NCBI GenBank assembly: GCA_964643145.1
Contig: CAZXPG010000057.1
Span: 1 to 10,519 of the forward strand
Length of the DNA stretch: 10,519 bases
Direction: 5' to 3'
Source: CAZXPG01 sp964643145
Lineage (GTDB): Bacteria; Pseudomonadota; Alphaproteobacteria; Rickettsiales; Arcanibacteraceae
This document shows positions 1 through 5,995 of this stretch, one piece after another (within the stretch, counting starts at the first letter, position 1; the number at the start of each line of letters is the position of its first letter). Both the position numbers and the translations under genes were made by a program. The notes beneath the pieces are model-generated. The model worked only from the letters and a program-made list of their open reading frames with translations, was not told the DNA's origin and did no database searches.

Positions 1-430
1 TATGAGTGAGCGCGTCAGTCGTAAGGCTATTCAACTTCTTTCGCTGTTCTGGTGTAAGCACACTGTGCATTTCAAACAAATGCTCAAGCGTTACTTTTTG
101 TAGTTCGCCCATCGCAGAATGGATTTTATCAACGGATTGCTTCACGCGAGGCGAGTAATTGCCATCTTCGTTAATGGCTGTGGCCAATTCACGGTTGGCT
201 TGATGAATTTCTGCTTCCAGTGCCTTTTTGCGCTCTGCAAATCTTGCCTCAATCGGCTCCAGATTTTTGTCTTGCTCCGCCGTGATATTGAGTTGCTCAT
301 GGAGCCATTGATGCGGGTCATGAGTTGTTTCACCATGTCCCATAAATGAATTGCCCACCATCCAGCACGCGCCGAAGGCTAATGCTGCGACAATCAGGCT
401 GAGGCGGAGATCACGGTAAAATCGTTTCAT
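1..430 (-). CDS. Periplasmic heavy-metal sensor, CnrX/Spy-like (3' end outside window)
   Basis: The reading frame is open from the ATG at 430 to the left edge (143 codons), and the C-terminus is missing. The product starts MKRFYRDLRLSLIVAALAFG, a short basic segment followed by one hydrophobic stretch. This suggests a signal anchor and a periplasmic body. The rest is helical and charged. It has His residues just after the membrane segment (GHGETTHDPHQWLHEQLNIT) and a late LTPEQRKKL motif. This arrangement is typical of the metal_resist/CnrX family, helical-hairpin sensors that bind metal in the periplasm and release an ECF sigma factor through a partner anti-sigma protein. The start codon overlaps the stop of the upstream gene as ATGA, implying translational coupling. 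By analogy with cnrYXH, a sigma factor gene might follow beyond the left edge. Family assignment is by eye, and the metal specificity is unknown. Confidence 0.75.
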   Translation of the reverse strand, partial: MKRFYRDLRLSLIVAALAFGACWMVGNSFMGHGETTHDPHQWLHEQLNITAEQDKNLEPIEARFAERKKALEAEIHQANRELATAINEDGNYSPRVKQSVDKIHSAMGELQKVTLEHLFEMHSVLTPEQRKKLNSLTTDALTH

Positions 431-759
431 AAACGCTCATAATTGGGAGTGATAGAAGCCAAAGCAATAATCTTCGGCTTAAAAACTTTGAAATTCAGCA
501 TTTCCGCTGCATCCGGTGAAGGGGACTTCAATGTGCCAAGGCCGATGACAACGCCAAACACAGCGGCTATCATCACTGGTGCAAAACGGTGCTGCCTTGG
601 AAAAAGAGATGCCACCAGCCCCTCAAGGAAGCCTACCGGCTGCTCAGATTTTTCTGCCACAATCCGCGCCCATACATCACTTTCCAGATGTTTTAGGCGG
701 TCGCTGGCTGGCACTTCTTTTTTCAGAAAAGCCAGTATATTATCAATTCGTTTGGTCAT
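427..759 (-). CDS. CnrY-like single-pass anti-sigma factor (probable)
   Basis: The 110-aa product has a charged cytoplasmic N-terminus (residues 1-58), one clear membrane helix (about 60-77, VMIAAVFGVVIGLG) and a short outer tail of about 30 residues. Size and topology match CnrY-type anti-sigma factors, which hold an ECF sigma factor through the cytoplasmic part and are linked to a CnrX sensor. The C-terminal stretch rich in V, F and L (LNFKVFKPKIIAL) resembles the tail seen in alphaproteobacterial relatives. The start is supported by GAGG five bases before the ATG. The downstream gene, which encodes a CnrX-like protein, overlaps by four bases. No sigma factor gene lies upstream within the window. 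The role is inferred mainly from topology and neighbour, because sequence similarity in this family is weak. Confidence 0.6.
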   Translation of the reverse strand: MTKRIDNILAFLKKEVPASDRLKHLESDVWARIVAEKSEQPVGFLEGLVASLFPRQHRFAPVMIAAVFGVVIGLGTLKSPSPDAAEMLNFKVFKPKIIALASITPNYERL

Positions 760-784
760 AAATACCTCGCTGTTATCTATACCC

Positions 785-812
785 TAATACGAACGAGTTA
801 TCCATATCCCTC
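785..812 (-). promoter_or_regulatory. Possible ECF-type promoter of the anti-sigma/sensor operon
   Basis: On the minus strand a GAGGG element (808-812) and a CGTATTA element (785-791) are separated by 16 bases, upstream of the gene starting at 759. CGT-containing -10 boxes are common for ECF sigma factors, which usually activate their own operon. The -35 is not a classical GGAAC, so this is a weak candidate. Confidence 0.25.
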
Positions 813-977
813 AGATTTTTTGTTCAATTTCCTAAACTCAAGCGATATAAACAGGGGGTAGTTCCCGCGCCCGTTCCGCGATTAAACTATAGGATTTTTT
901 GGAAGCGTTGAGATAAGGCGCTTCGGGAGATATAGTGAATCCGGCATGAGGTGGTTTTTTCGTGTCAACACAACCAC

Positions 978-995
978 CGCCAGTTTTTGCTGGCG
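978..995. repeat. Perfect hairpin CGCCAG-loop-CTGGCG
   Basis: A six-base perfect stem (978-983 with 990-995) encloses the loop TTTTTG. No T-run follows on either strand, so it does not look like an intrinsic terminator. It sits within the Ash-like frame and next to a GGTGGTT / AACCACC inverted repeat. Confidence 0.5.
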
Positions 996-1031
996 AAATT
1001 TTCTCTTCTCTGTTTGCAATGCCCCTCAAAC

Positions 1032-1053
1032 CCGCAGGTTCTGTGCGGTTTTT
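1032..1053 (+). terminator. Terminator-like hairpin
   Basis: CCGCA (1032-1036) pairs with TGCGG (1044-1048) around a seven-base loop, followed by five T residues. Outer AAA / TTT pairing could lengthen the stem across one mismatch. No plus-strand gene ends just before it, so it would end an unknown short transcript or read-through. The stem is short and confidence is limited. Confidence 0.3.
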
Positions 1054-1348
1054 GGCCGTTTCCTGGCATACTGGGTATGCTTGTAAAAACGCTAAAAATA
1101 CCCCTATTTTTCTCTCTTTTTCCCTATATTCTCCAAAGGCCCCGCACTAACTCAAATCCAGTGCAGAGGTAAAATGTATTTATTTACAATATGTTATGTT
1201 TTGATGAGTTAGAGAGTCTTTTTGGATAGGGATAGAAACAAAAAACCACTCTCCTCGTATAAGAAAGCACTGAAGCGAAAACAAAGGAGCCTGCCGTAAA
1301 CTGCCAGCGTATCGTACCATAGGGCCATAACCCCGAAAGAGGCACGAT

Positions 1349-1510
1349 ATGGATGATGCATTTCATGAAGTGGCTACACTGCTAGCTATAGCAATACTCC
1401 GTTACCGAGAGCGCCATAAATCTCTGGAACATAAGCATTATTCACTGGACTCTTCCTCGAAACAGAGCGTTTATGACGCTCACAAAAAGAGGAGAGAAAC
1501 ACATGAATAA
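1349..1510 (+). CDS. 53-aa small protein opening the integrase module
   Basis: This ORF is easily missed because of its length. It begins ATG GAT GAT with a very good ribosome-binding site (AAGAGG at 1337-1342, six bases before the start). It ends with TAA at 1508-1510, overlapping the start of the DUF2924 gene by eight bases. The product starts MDDAFHEVATLLAIAILRYR. It has a hydrophobic or amphipathic helix at about residues 8-18, followed by a basic, His/Lys/Arg-rich tail (SLDSSSKQSVYDAHKKRR). From memory, comparable small ORFs with a hydrophobic start and an LDxxxKQSV-like tail precede DUF2924-recombinase pairs in other alphaproteobacteria. That recollection has not been checked. The function is unknown. 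The overlap suggests co-translation with the next gene. Confidence 0.65.
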   Translation: MDDAFHEVATLLAIAILRYRERHKSLEHKHYSLDSSSKQSVYDAHKKRRETHE

Positions 1511-1913
1511 TGCACTGTTAAAGCAAATTACCTCCCTTCCCAGTATGACTAGCACGGAACTACGCGCCCTATGGAAAGAACTGGGTTTGGGGGATTCGCT
1601 GCACTTCAATAAGCCGTATCTGATAAAGCGCATTGCCTACCGATTGCAGGAACTGGCGCTAGGCGGCGAGAGTCTATCCTACATCAGGCGGATAGAAGCG
1701 CTGGCTAGAGGGAAAGCCAGGACCAAAGCGGCTCCTCGCCCCATCACCGGCACACGGTTCATCCGCGAATACCAAGGCGAAGAGCATCAGGTAACGGTAC
1801 TGGAAGATGGGTTTGAATACCGTAAACAAAAATACAAAAGCCTGTCGGTCATCGCCCGCCATATCACCGGCACCCGCTGGTCAGGCCCAGCATTTTTCGG
1901 GCTGAAGAGGTAA
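1503..1913 (+). CDS. DUF2924 domain protein (recombinase partner)
   Basis: The 136-aa basic protein is recognised as DUF2924 by its N-terminal pattern of SLPSMTSTELRALWKELG, then LIKRIAYRLQELALGG, and the C-terminal half with GTRFIREYQGEEHQVTVLED and ARHITGTRWSGPAFFGL. The ending resembles the small DNA-binding-like repeat found in many such proteins. The family is regularly encoded directly before a serine recombinase in alphaproteobacteria, and its precise role is not established. It could be a DNA-binding accessory factor for recombination. I chose the ATG at 1503 over the in-frame ATG at 1473. AGAGGAG lies just upstream of 1503, the protein then begins in the conserved region, and the start overlaps the small ORF before it. 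The recombinase ATG follows after only two bases. Confidence 0.85.
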   Translation: MNNALLKQITSLPSMTSTELRALWKELGLGDSLHFNKPYLIKRIAYRLQELALGGESLSYIRRIEALARGKARTKAAPRPITGTRFIREYQGEEHQVTVLEDGFEYRKQKYKSLSVIARHITGTRWSGPAFFGLKR

Positions 1914-1915
1914 TC

Positions 1916-3241
1916 ATGAAAGAAGCCATCAAACGCCCCATTCGCTGCGCTATCTATACCCGCAAATCAACGGAGGAAGGCCTGGATATGGAATTTAACT
2001 CCCTCGACGCCCAGCGCGAAGCGGGAGAAGCCTATATCACCTCCCAACGCCACGAAGGCTGGATGCAGGTGCCAGACATCTATGATGACGGTGGTTTTTC
2101 CGGCGGCAGTATGGAACGGCCTGCTCTAAAGCGGCTGATACATGATATTGAAGCTGGGAGGATTGATATTGTAGTGGTCTATAAGGTAGACCGGCTTTCC
2201 CGTTCACTGATGGATTTTGCTAAAATCGTTGAAGTGTTTGATCGCCACACCGTATCGTTTGTCTCCGTCACTCAAGCATTCAATACCACTACCTCAATGG
2301 GCCGCCTGACCCTCAACATTCTATTATCCTTTGCACAATTCGAGCGAGAAGTCATCGGAGAGCGCATCCGGGATAAATTCGCTGCCTCCAAACGCAAAGG
2401 CATGTGGATGGGCGGGCGCATACCGCTTGGCTATGATGTGGCAGATCGCAAGCTTATCATTAATGAGGCCGAGGCCGCAATAGTACGCCATATTTTCCAG
2501 CGGTTCATTACCGTACGCTCTATAACCCGATTAGTAAAAGAACTCCGGGATCAAGGCTACCATACCAAGACCTATACCACCCCTGCCGGGAAATTATTGC
2601 AGGGCAAGCCGATGGATAAAGGCTATCTCTACAAGCTCCTGCATAACCAGATTTACTTAGGGGAAATCACACATAAGGACAAAAGCTATCCCGGCCAACA
2701 TAGCCCGATTATCTCGACCCATTGCTGGGAAAAAGCACATAGCATCATGCAGGAAACCCCATCCCATACACGTGCCGGAATGGTACGACGTCAAACCCCC
2801 GCTATGCTACAGGGTATCTTAAAATGCAGCGGCTGCTCCTCCCTGATGACACCCACCCACACCCGGAAGCAAGGAAAACTCTACCGCTATTATATATCCT
2901 CCGCCTCCATGAAAGAGTCCTGTAGCGGCTGCCCGGTTGGCAGAATCCCCGCCGGTGAAATTGAAGAGATTGTTATGGGCCAGCTACAGCAGGTTTTTAC
3001 GAACCCTGAGATGGTCGTAAAAACCTGGGAAGAGGTGCACAAGCAGGATAGCAGCATCCCGGAAGAGGAAATCCGCCAGCATCTAAACAATATCGGCCCT
3101 ATCTGGAACGAGCTTTTCCCAGCGGAGCAAATGCGCATCATGCGGCTACTGATTGAATCCATCATCGTTCGCCCCACCGGCATTGATATCAACATCCGCA
3201 CAGGTGGCCTTACCACTCTCGTGCAGCAAATGGGGGCATGA
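1916..3241 (+). CDS. Large serine recombinase (site-specific integrase/resolvase family)
   Basis: The 441-aa protein is a large serine recombinase. The N-terminal resolvase domain (about residues 10-155) shows the YTRKS motif with catalytic Ser18, the NSLDAQR motif, YKVDRLSRS at 89-97 with the active-site arginines, MGRL at 128-131 and FEREVIGERIRDK at about 142-154. A recombinase domain covers about 170-285 (GRIPLGYDV, LLHNQIYLGEI). A zinc-ribbon region has CSGC at 304-307 and CSGC at 336-339. The C-terminal tail is shorter than that of phiC31-type integrases and has little coiled coil. Such enzymes join or excise DNA at att sites through a 5'-phosphoserine linkage. Together with its DUF2924 and HTH partners it probably drives integration or excision of the island. 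The ribosome-binding site AAGAGG lies within the end of the upstream gene. Confidence 0.93.
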   Translation: MKEAIKRPIRCAIYTRKSTEEGLDMEFNSLDAQREAGEAYITSQRHEGWMQVPDIYDDGGFSGGSMERPALKRLIHDIEAGRIDIVVVYKVDRLSRSLMDFAKIVEVFDRHTVSFVSVTQAFNTTTSMGRLTLNILLSFAQFEREVIGERIRDKFAASKRKGMWMGGRIPLGYDVADRKLIINEAEAAIVRHIFQRFITVRSITRLVKELRDQGYHTKTYTTPAGKLLQGKPMDKGYLYKLLHNQIYLGEITHKDKSYPGQHSPIISTHCWEKAHSIMQETPSHTRAGMVRRQTPAMLQGILKCSGCSSLMTPTHTRKQGKLYRYYISSASMKESCSGCPVGRIPAGEIEEIVMGQLQQVFTNPEMVVKTWEEVHKQDSSIPEEEIRQHLNNIGPIWNELFPAEQMRIMRLLIESIIVRPTGIDINIRTGGLTTLVQQMGA

Positions 3242-3621
3242 TGAATACCGGCATTATCACACTGCACATCCCTATTGCGCTGAAAAAACGCAGTGGAAGA
3301 AAACTGATACTCTCACAGGATGGGAAAGCGTTATCTCCTTCTCCTGCCAAACCAGATGACACCATTGTTGCCGCTCTGGTCAAAGCCTATAAATGGCAAC
3401 GGATGCTGGATATGGGTAAGGCCTCCTGCCTACAGGATATAGCAGAACGAGAGGCTATCACCCCCACCTACATCGCCCGAATTCTCCGCTTGAACCTCCT
3501 GGCGCCGGATATCAAGGAGGCTATCCTGGATGGGTGTCTGCCGAAGGGGGTGAGGTTAGAGCAACTGATGAAGCCATTCCCTGATTTGTGGGAGGAGCAG
3601 CGGGCGTGGCTGGAGTCTTAA
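3238..3621 (+). CDS. Small HTH protein, ParB/KorB-like, recombinase partner
   Basis: The 127-aa product overlaps the recombinase stop by four bases (ATGA), so translation is likely coupled. A second ATG directly follows the first. A helix-turn-helix like that of ParB/KorB proteins is visible at about residues 62-86 (LQDIAEREAITPTYIARILR), followed by NLLAPDIKEAILDG. The N-terminal part is basic. Similar short proteins follow DUF2924-recombinase pairs in other alphaproteobacteria. It could act as a DNA-binding helper or directionality factor for the recombinase, or as a local regulator. That role is inference from position. Its stop meets the stop of the next, convergent gene with a four-base overlap (3618-3621). 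Confidence 0.75.
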   Translation: MMNTGIITLHIPIALKKRSGRKLILSQDGKALSPSPAKPDDTIVAALVKAYKWQRMLDMGKASCLQDIAEREAITPTYIARILRLNLLAPDIKEAILDGCLPKGVRLEQLMKPFPDLWEEQRAWLES

Positions 3622-4346
3622 TGCTCTTTTTTCTTAAATTGACTTATCTCAAAAACCTCTCTAAAGCAGGTTTTATAAATAATAATTTTCTCAAAAACAC
3701 CAGAACAAATACCTTCAAGTCTCTCTGATGTGATTTCAGTATCCTGTGCTGGATTTATAAAATCAACAACAATAAGAAGCCAATAAGCATCACATTTTTG
3801 ATATTTCTCCGCTTTTTTCTCTTTAGTACGAATAATATCACCTAGCCTCTCGCTTGCCATAATAGAAACTGAATGACATTGAGCTATACGCCATTTAGCA
3901 TCCTCATATTCATGTTTATTTAAATAAACATGAGAAAGCTCTGGTATATCAGTAAAATGTATGTTGCTAACATTTCCAGTGCTGCTCAACATTTCTACTT
4001 TTTTTGCTAAACTCACAAGTTTTTTAGCGAGAGTCTTTTTATCTGTAATTGGAGATGATTTTTCAAATGAGAATGATAACTCAAACTTTTTACCACCATT
4101 ACGTATATATTGCTGATGAGCGGTTGATACGACATATTCTCTAAGTTTCTTTTGATGTTCCTCACTTGTTGGACAATTGCCGTCATCAAGGTAAAAGTTG
4201 GTAATTTCAATTCCAATCTTTTTTTCTCCATTAACAATCACATCTGGTCGATCATCATAAACAATATTACCTTCTGGCAAATTATAACTACTATAGAATT
4301 CATTAAAATAGTAACGTTCTATTTTTTGATTTAAGGTTTCAGGCAT
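3618..4346 (-). CDS. Hypothetical AT-rich protein with possible PD-(D/E)XK-type core
   Basis: I do not recognise this 242-aa protein. The N-terminal third contains DDRPDVIVNGEKKIGIEIT, with Asp35 in a P-D pair and Glu47 in a strand-like GIEIT. This spacing resembles a PD-(D/E)XK nuclease core (PD...ExK), but the lysine position holds threonine, so it is only suggestive. The C-terminal half has a hydrophobic strand (YWLLIVVDFI, about residues 188-197) and a Lys-rich middle. The start at 4346 is supported by AAGGGGAAC just upstream. The gene is clearly more AT-rich than its neighbours, a sign of separate acquisition as cargo. It is last in the minus-strand run and ends against the integrase module. 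A defence or restriction-related role is possible but unproven. Confidence 0.7.
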   Translation of the reverse strand: MPETLNQKIERYYFNEFYSSYNLPEGNIVYDDRPDVIVNGEKKIGIEITNFYLDDGNCPTSEEHQKKLREYVVSTAHQQYIRNGGKKFELSFSFEKSSPITDKKTLAKKLVSLAKKVEMLSSTGNVSNIHFTDIPELSHVYLNKHEYEDAKWRIAQCHSVSIMASERLGDIIRTKEKKAEKYQKCDAYWLLIVVDFINPAQDTEITSERLEGICSGVFEKIIIYKTCFREVFEISQFKKKEH

Positions 4347-4367
4347 TTTTGTTCCCCTTTAATTTTA

Positions 4368-4445
4368 CTACCCCCACCTCATATGCTTTCTCAGCCCATC
4401 GTCCAACTCCACCTCATCCTCCATCACCTCAAGCGGCATATTCAT
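4368..4445 (-). CDS. Possible 25-aa acidic ORF coupled to the acetyltransferase gene
   Basis: The ATG at 4445 overlaps the stop of the upstream GNAT gene as ATGA. The frame encodes MNMPLEVMEDEVELDDGL and then RKHMRWG before TAG at 4368-4370. AGAGGA about 11 bases upstream and AGG nearer could serve as ribosome-binding sites. The acidic, in-register sequence and coupling suggest a genuine small protein or the remnant of a longer gene. At this length, chance cannot be excluded. No function is assigned. Confidence 0.3.
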   Translation of the reverse strand: MNMPLEVMEDEVELDDGLRKHMRWG

Positions 4446-4942
4446 ACTGCCTGTTTCCTCTTTGTCATCCACAACACAAGATCATCATCCAGGCACACAT
4501 GCTCTCCTGGTGGCACGGTTTGGTGGTCATAGGTGATGCCACGACCATCGGGGATATAACCCCGCTTCACATAAATCCGTTGGGCGGCACCATAATCAGC
4601 ATAAAGGCCAACTGCCAGTCCAATCACATTCCCACGTTGCCATGCTGCTGCTTCCGCACTACCCAATAATGCGTTTCCGATTCCATGGTTTCTGAAGCTC
4701 GGCAATACATTCAGGTCTTTGATTTCAGGAATATCCTGCTTCTGAAAAGATGGATAACCCGATTGCCAAATAAGCGTTATATATCCAGCAATCTCTTCTC
4801 TCTCATAAGCAACCCATATCAGCCGTTTATTCATCTCTTGCTCATGCAGGTACTGCTCAAACAACGAGGTTGGTTTATGCCAGTTGCATCTGGCAAATGC
4901 CTCTACGAGTTTGGGGATATCACTATGGCTGAGATAGTTCAT
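4442..4942 (-). CDS. GNAT family N-acetyltransferase
   Basis: The 166-aa product has the GNAT fold signature: a central strand with IKDLNVLPSFRNHGIGNALL at about 74-93, containing the acetyl-CoA pyrophosphate-binding R-x-x-G-x-G-type turn (RNHGIG), and a C-terminal YGAAQRIYVKRGY at 117-129 that fits the last strand-helix element of the domain. Such enzymes transfer acetyl from acetyl-CoA to an amine on a small molecule, peptide or protein. The substrate cannot be told from sequence. It starts six bases after the stop of the previous GNAT gene, with AAGGA further upstream, so it is probably translated from the same transcript. It is not close in sequence to the other two acetyltransferases here, arguing against a recent duplication. 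Confidence 0.85.
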   Translation of the reverse strand: MNYLSHSDIPKLVEAFARCNWHKPTSLFEQYLHEQEMNKRLIWVAYEREEIAGYITLIWQSGYPSFQKQDIPEIKDLNVLPSFRNHGIGNALLGSAEAAAWQRGNVIGLAVGLYADYGAAQRIYVKRGYIPDGRGITYDHQTVPPGEHVCLDDDLVLWMTKRKQAV

Positions 4943-4948
4943 ATCTTT

Positions 4949-5386
4949 TTAAATTTCCTTCCCCATAAACCGGATATTGCTGCTCTCCTGATATCCAAGT
5001 TCTTGATAAAACTTATCCATAAAACTATCCCTCAAGGTAGAGAGTGTAATTCTTTTTATTCCGCGTTTTTTAGCTATCTCTTCACTATGATGCATCAGTT
5101 TTGTACCGATGCCTTGTCGCTGAAAACGGGGATGTACCACCACCTCTTTAATAGCCATTTCATCAAAGCCTTCCTCAATATATCCTAGCCAGAACCCTAT
5201 TATCTGGTTACCCCTTACATATTTAAACCCAATGCTGGTAGGTATTTTCATCAAAAAGGTCAGACGTTTGATAGCAGAAGATTGCTCCCAGGGTTCATTC
5301 CATGGAGGGTTGCTATATACATCCATATAGAGGGATGCACAGTGTGGGATATCATTTTCCGTTAGTTGTTCAAATGCATTGGTCAT
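4949..5386 (-). CDS. GNAT family N-acetyltransferase, aminoglycoside-acetyltransferase-like size
   Basis: The 145-aa product has the typical start FEQLTENDIPHCASLYMDVY followed by NPPWNEPW, a frequent N-terminal pattern of small GNAT enzymes. The acetyl-CoA motif is VVVHPRFQRQGIG at 82-94, and KFYQELGY at 125-132 closes the domain. I chose the ATG at 5386, two bases after the stop of the RimJ-like gene, because GGAAGA lies upstream. A GTG at 5404 would add six residues and make the genes overlap. The substrate is unknown. Its length resembles that of AAC(6')-type enzymes, but nothing here proves drug acetylation. Confidence 0.85.
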   Translation of the reverse strand: MTNAFEQLTENDIPHCASLYMDVYSNPPWNEPWEQSSAIKRLTFLMKIPTSIGFKYVRGNQIIGFWLGYIEEGFDEMAIKEVVVHPRFQRQGIGTKLMHHSEEIAKKRGIKRITLSTLRDSFMDKFYQELGYQESSNIRFMGKEI

Positions 5387-5388
5387 TT

Positions 5389-5970
5389 TCACAGATTCTT
5401 CCACCCGTCATTAATCAGGCTTGTGAGCACATGCTGTTCCCACTTACCATTGATGCATAAATAATCTTCTGCTAGCCCATCTTTCTGGAACCCACATTTT
5501 TCCAGCACTCTGGTGCTCCGCCCATTGCCTGGCATATAATTAGCAGAAATGCGGTGCAGGTTTAACGTATCAAATACATACATAATACTGGCCTTAATGG
5601 CTTCTGTCATCAAGCCCTTACCCTGCATCTTCTCTGCTATCTTAAAGCCTAAAAAACAGGAATGGAATGCACCCCGCACAATGTTGGAATAATTTACCAT
5701 CCCGATTAGCTGTCCGGTTTCCTTCAGATATAAATTCAAGCAGCAGGAAGTATCAGCCTGGAAGCCCGCCTGTATTTGCAGAATTTTATCATGCCAGTAT
5801 TCTTGGCTGTAATAGTGGTGAGATTGTAATGGCTCAAACGGGGTCAAGTATTCCTTGTTCTCACACACGAATGCCGCCATCACTTCTGTTTCATCCAACT
5901 GTGGGAGTCGCAAGGTACAGCGTGGCGTAACGATAAAGGGTGATAGTTTTTCCTGTGTTTTTTCCATCAT
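5389..5970 (-). CDS. rimJ-like: RimJ-like ribosomal-protein-type N-acetyltransferase
   Basis: The 193-aa product closely follows E. coli RimJ in length and motifs: YLTPFEPL (41-48), IGMVNYSNIVRGAFHSCFLG at about 89-108, EKMQGKGLMTEAI with the acetyl-CoA Q-G-K-G turn (113-125), HRISANYMPGNGRS (139-152), EDYLCINGKWEQHVLTSL near the end. RimJ acetylates the N-terminal alanine of ribosomal protein S5 and also acts on other N-termini. A copy within a mobile island may have a different target. The gene lies 25 bases after umuC and has a weak ribosome-binding site. Two adjacent ATG codons (5970 and 5967) are possible starts. It forms a run with two more GNAT genes. Confidence 0.85.
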   Translation of the reverse strand: MMEKTQEKLSPFIVTPRCTLRLPQLDETEVMAAFVCENKEYLTPFEPLQSHHYYSQEYWHDKILQIQAGFQADTSCCLNLYLKETGQLIGMVNYSNIVRGAFHSCFLGFKIAEKMQGKGLMTEAIKASIMYVFDTLNLHRISANYMPGNGRSTRVLEKCGFQKDGLAEDYLCINGKWEQHVLTSLINDGWKNL

Positions 5971-5995
5971 AACATTCGCAAATTTTTACCGTTTA

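Larger units (their letters stand above)
838..1146 (-). other. Ash/Icd-like open frame without ATG start
   Basis: This minus-strand frame is open for 102 codons and ends with a stop at 838-840. The only usual start codon inside it is TTG at 1029, with no good ribosome-binding site. The translation contains NREEKISPAKTGGGCVDTKK. The SPAKTGGG pattern recalls the short motif found in Ash-family / Icd-like ORFs of enterobacterial phages and phage satellites (from memory of that family). Here the motif is encoded by the perfect hairpin at 978-995, and KNRTEP is encoded by the hairpin at 1032-1048. The conserved entity may therefore be a structured RNA or DNA element and not a protein. Real translation is doubtful. 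Confidence 0.22.
760..1348. other. 589-base intergenic region between metal-sensor operon and integrase module
   Basis: No convincing conventional gene is visible here. The stretch contains an ECF-like promoter candidate, a hairpin at 902-924 (GAAGCG / CGCTTC), a GGTGGTT / AACCACC inverted repeat near 950-977, a perfect hairpin at 978-995, a terminator-like hairpin at 1032-1053, a short GCACT / AGTGC repeat at 1144-1164, and an AT-rich part from about 1170 to 1260. An open minus-strand frame without an ATG covers 838-1146. No tRNA was recognised. The recombination site of the neighbouring recombinase could be here, but a single window cannot show it. Confidence 0.5.

Noticed and set aside
443..787. 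Plus-strand frame of 114 codons opposite the anti-sigma gene
   Set aside because: It lies entirely over a better supported minus-strand gene with a membrane segment, ribosome-binding site and coupled neighbour; its translation is rich in Ser, Arg and Thr without a recognisable pattern.
840..960. Possible tRNA, tmRNA or SRP RNA at the island edge
   Set aside because: Although hairpins are present, no cloverleaf, T-loop GTTCRA pattern or CCA end could be placed.
951..1172. Plus-strand frames of 60-70 codons in the intergenic region
   Set aside because: They have no good ribosome-binding site, run through hairpins, and show no domain pattern.
1916..3241. Reading the recombinase as a Tn3-type resolvase
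   Set aside because: The protein is more than twice as long as small resolvases and has the recombinase domain and zinc ribbon of large serine integrases.
4442..5970. Three GNAT genes as tandem duplicates
   Set aside because: Lengths and motifs differ (RimJ type versus two different short types), so independent gain is more likely than local duplication.
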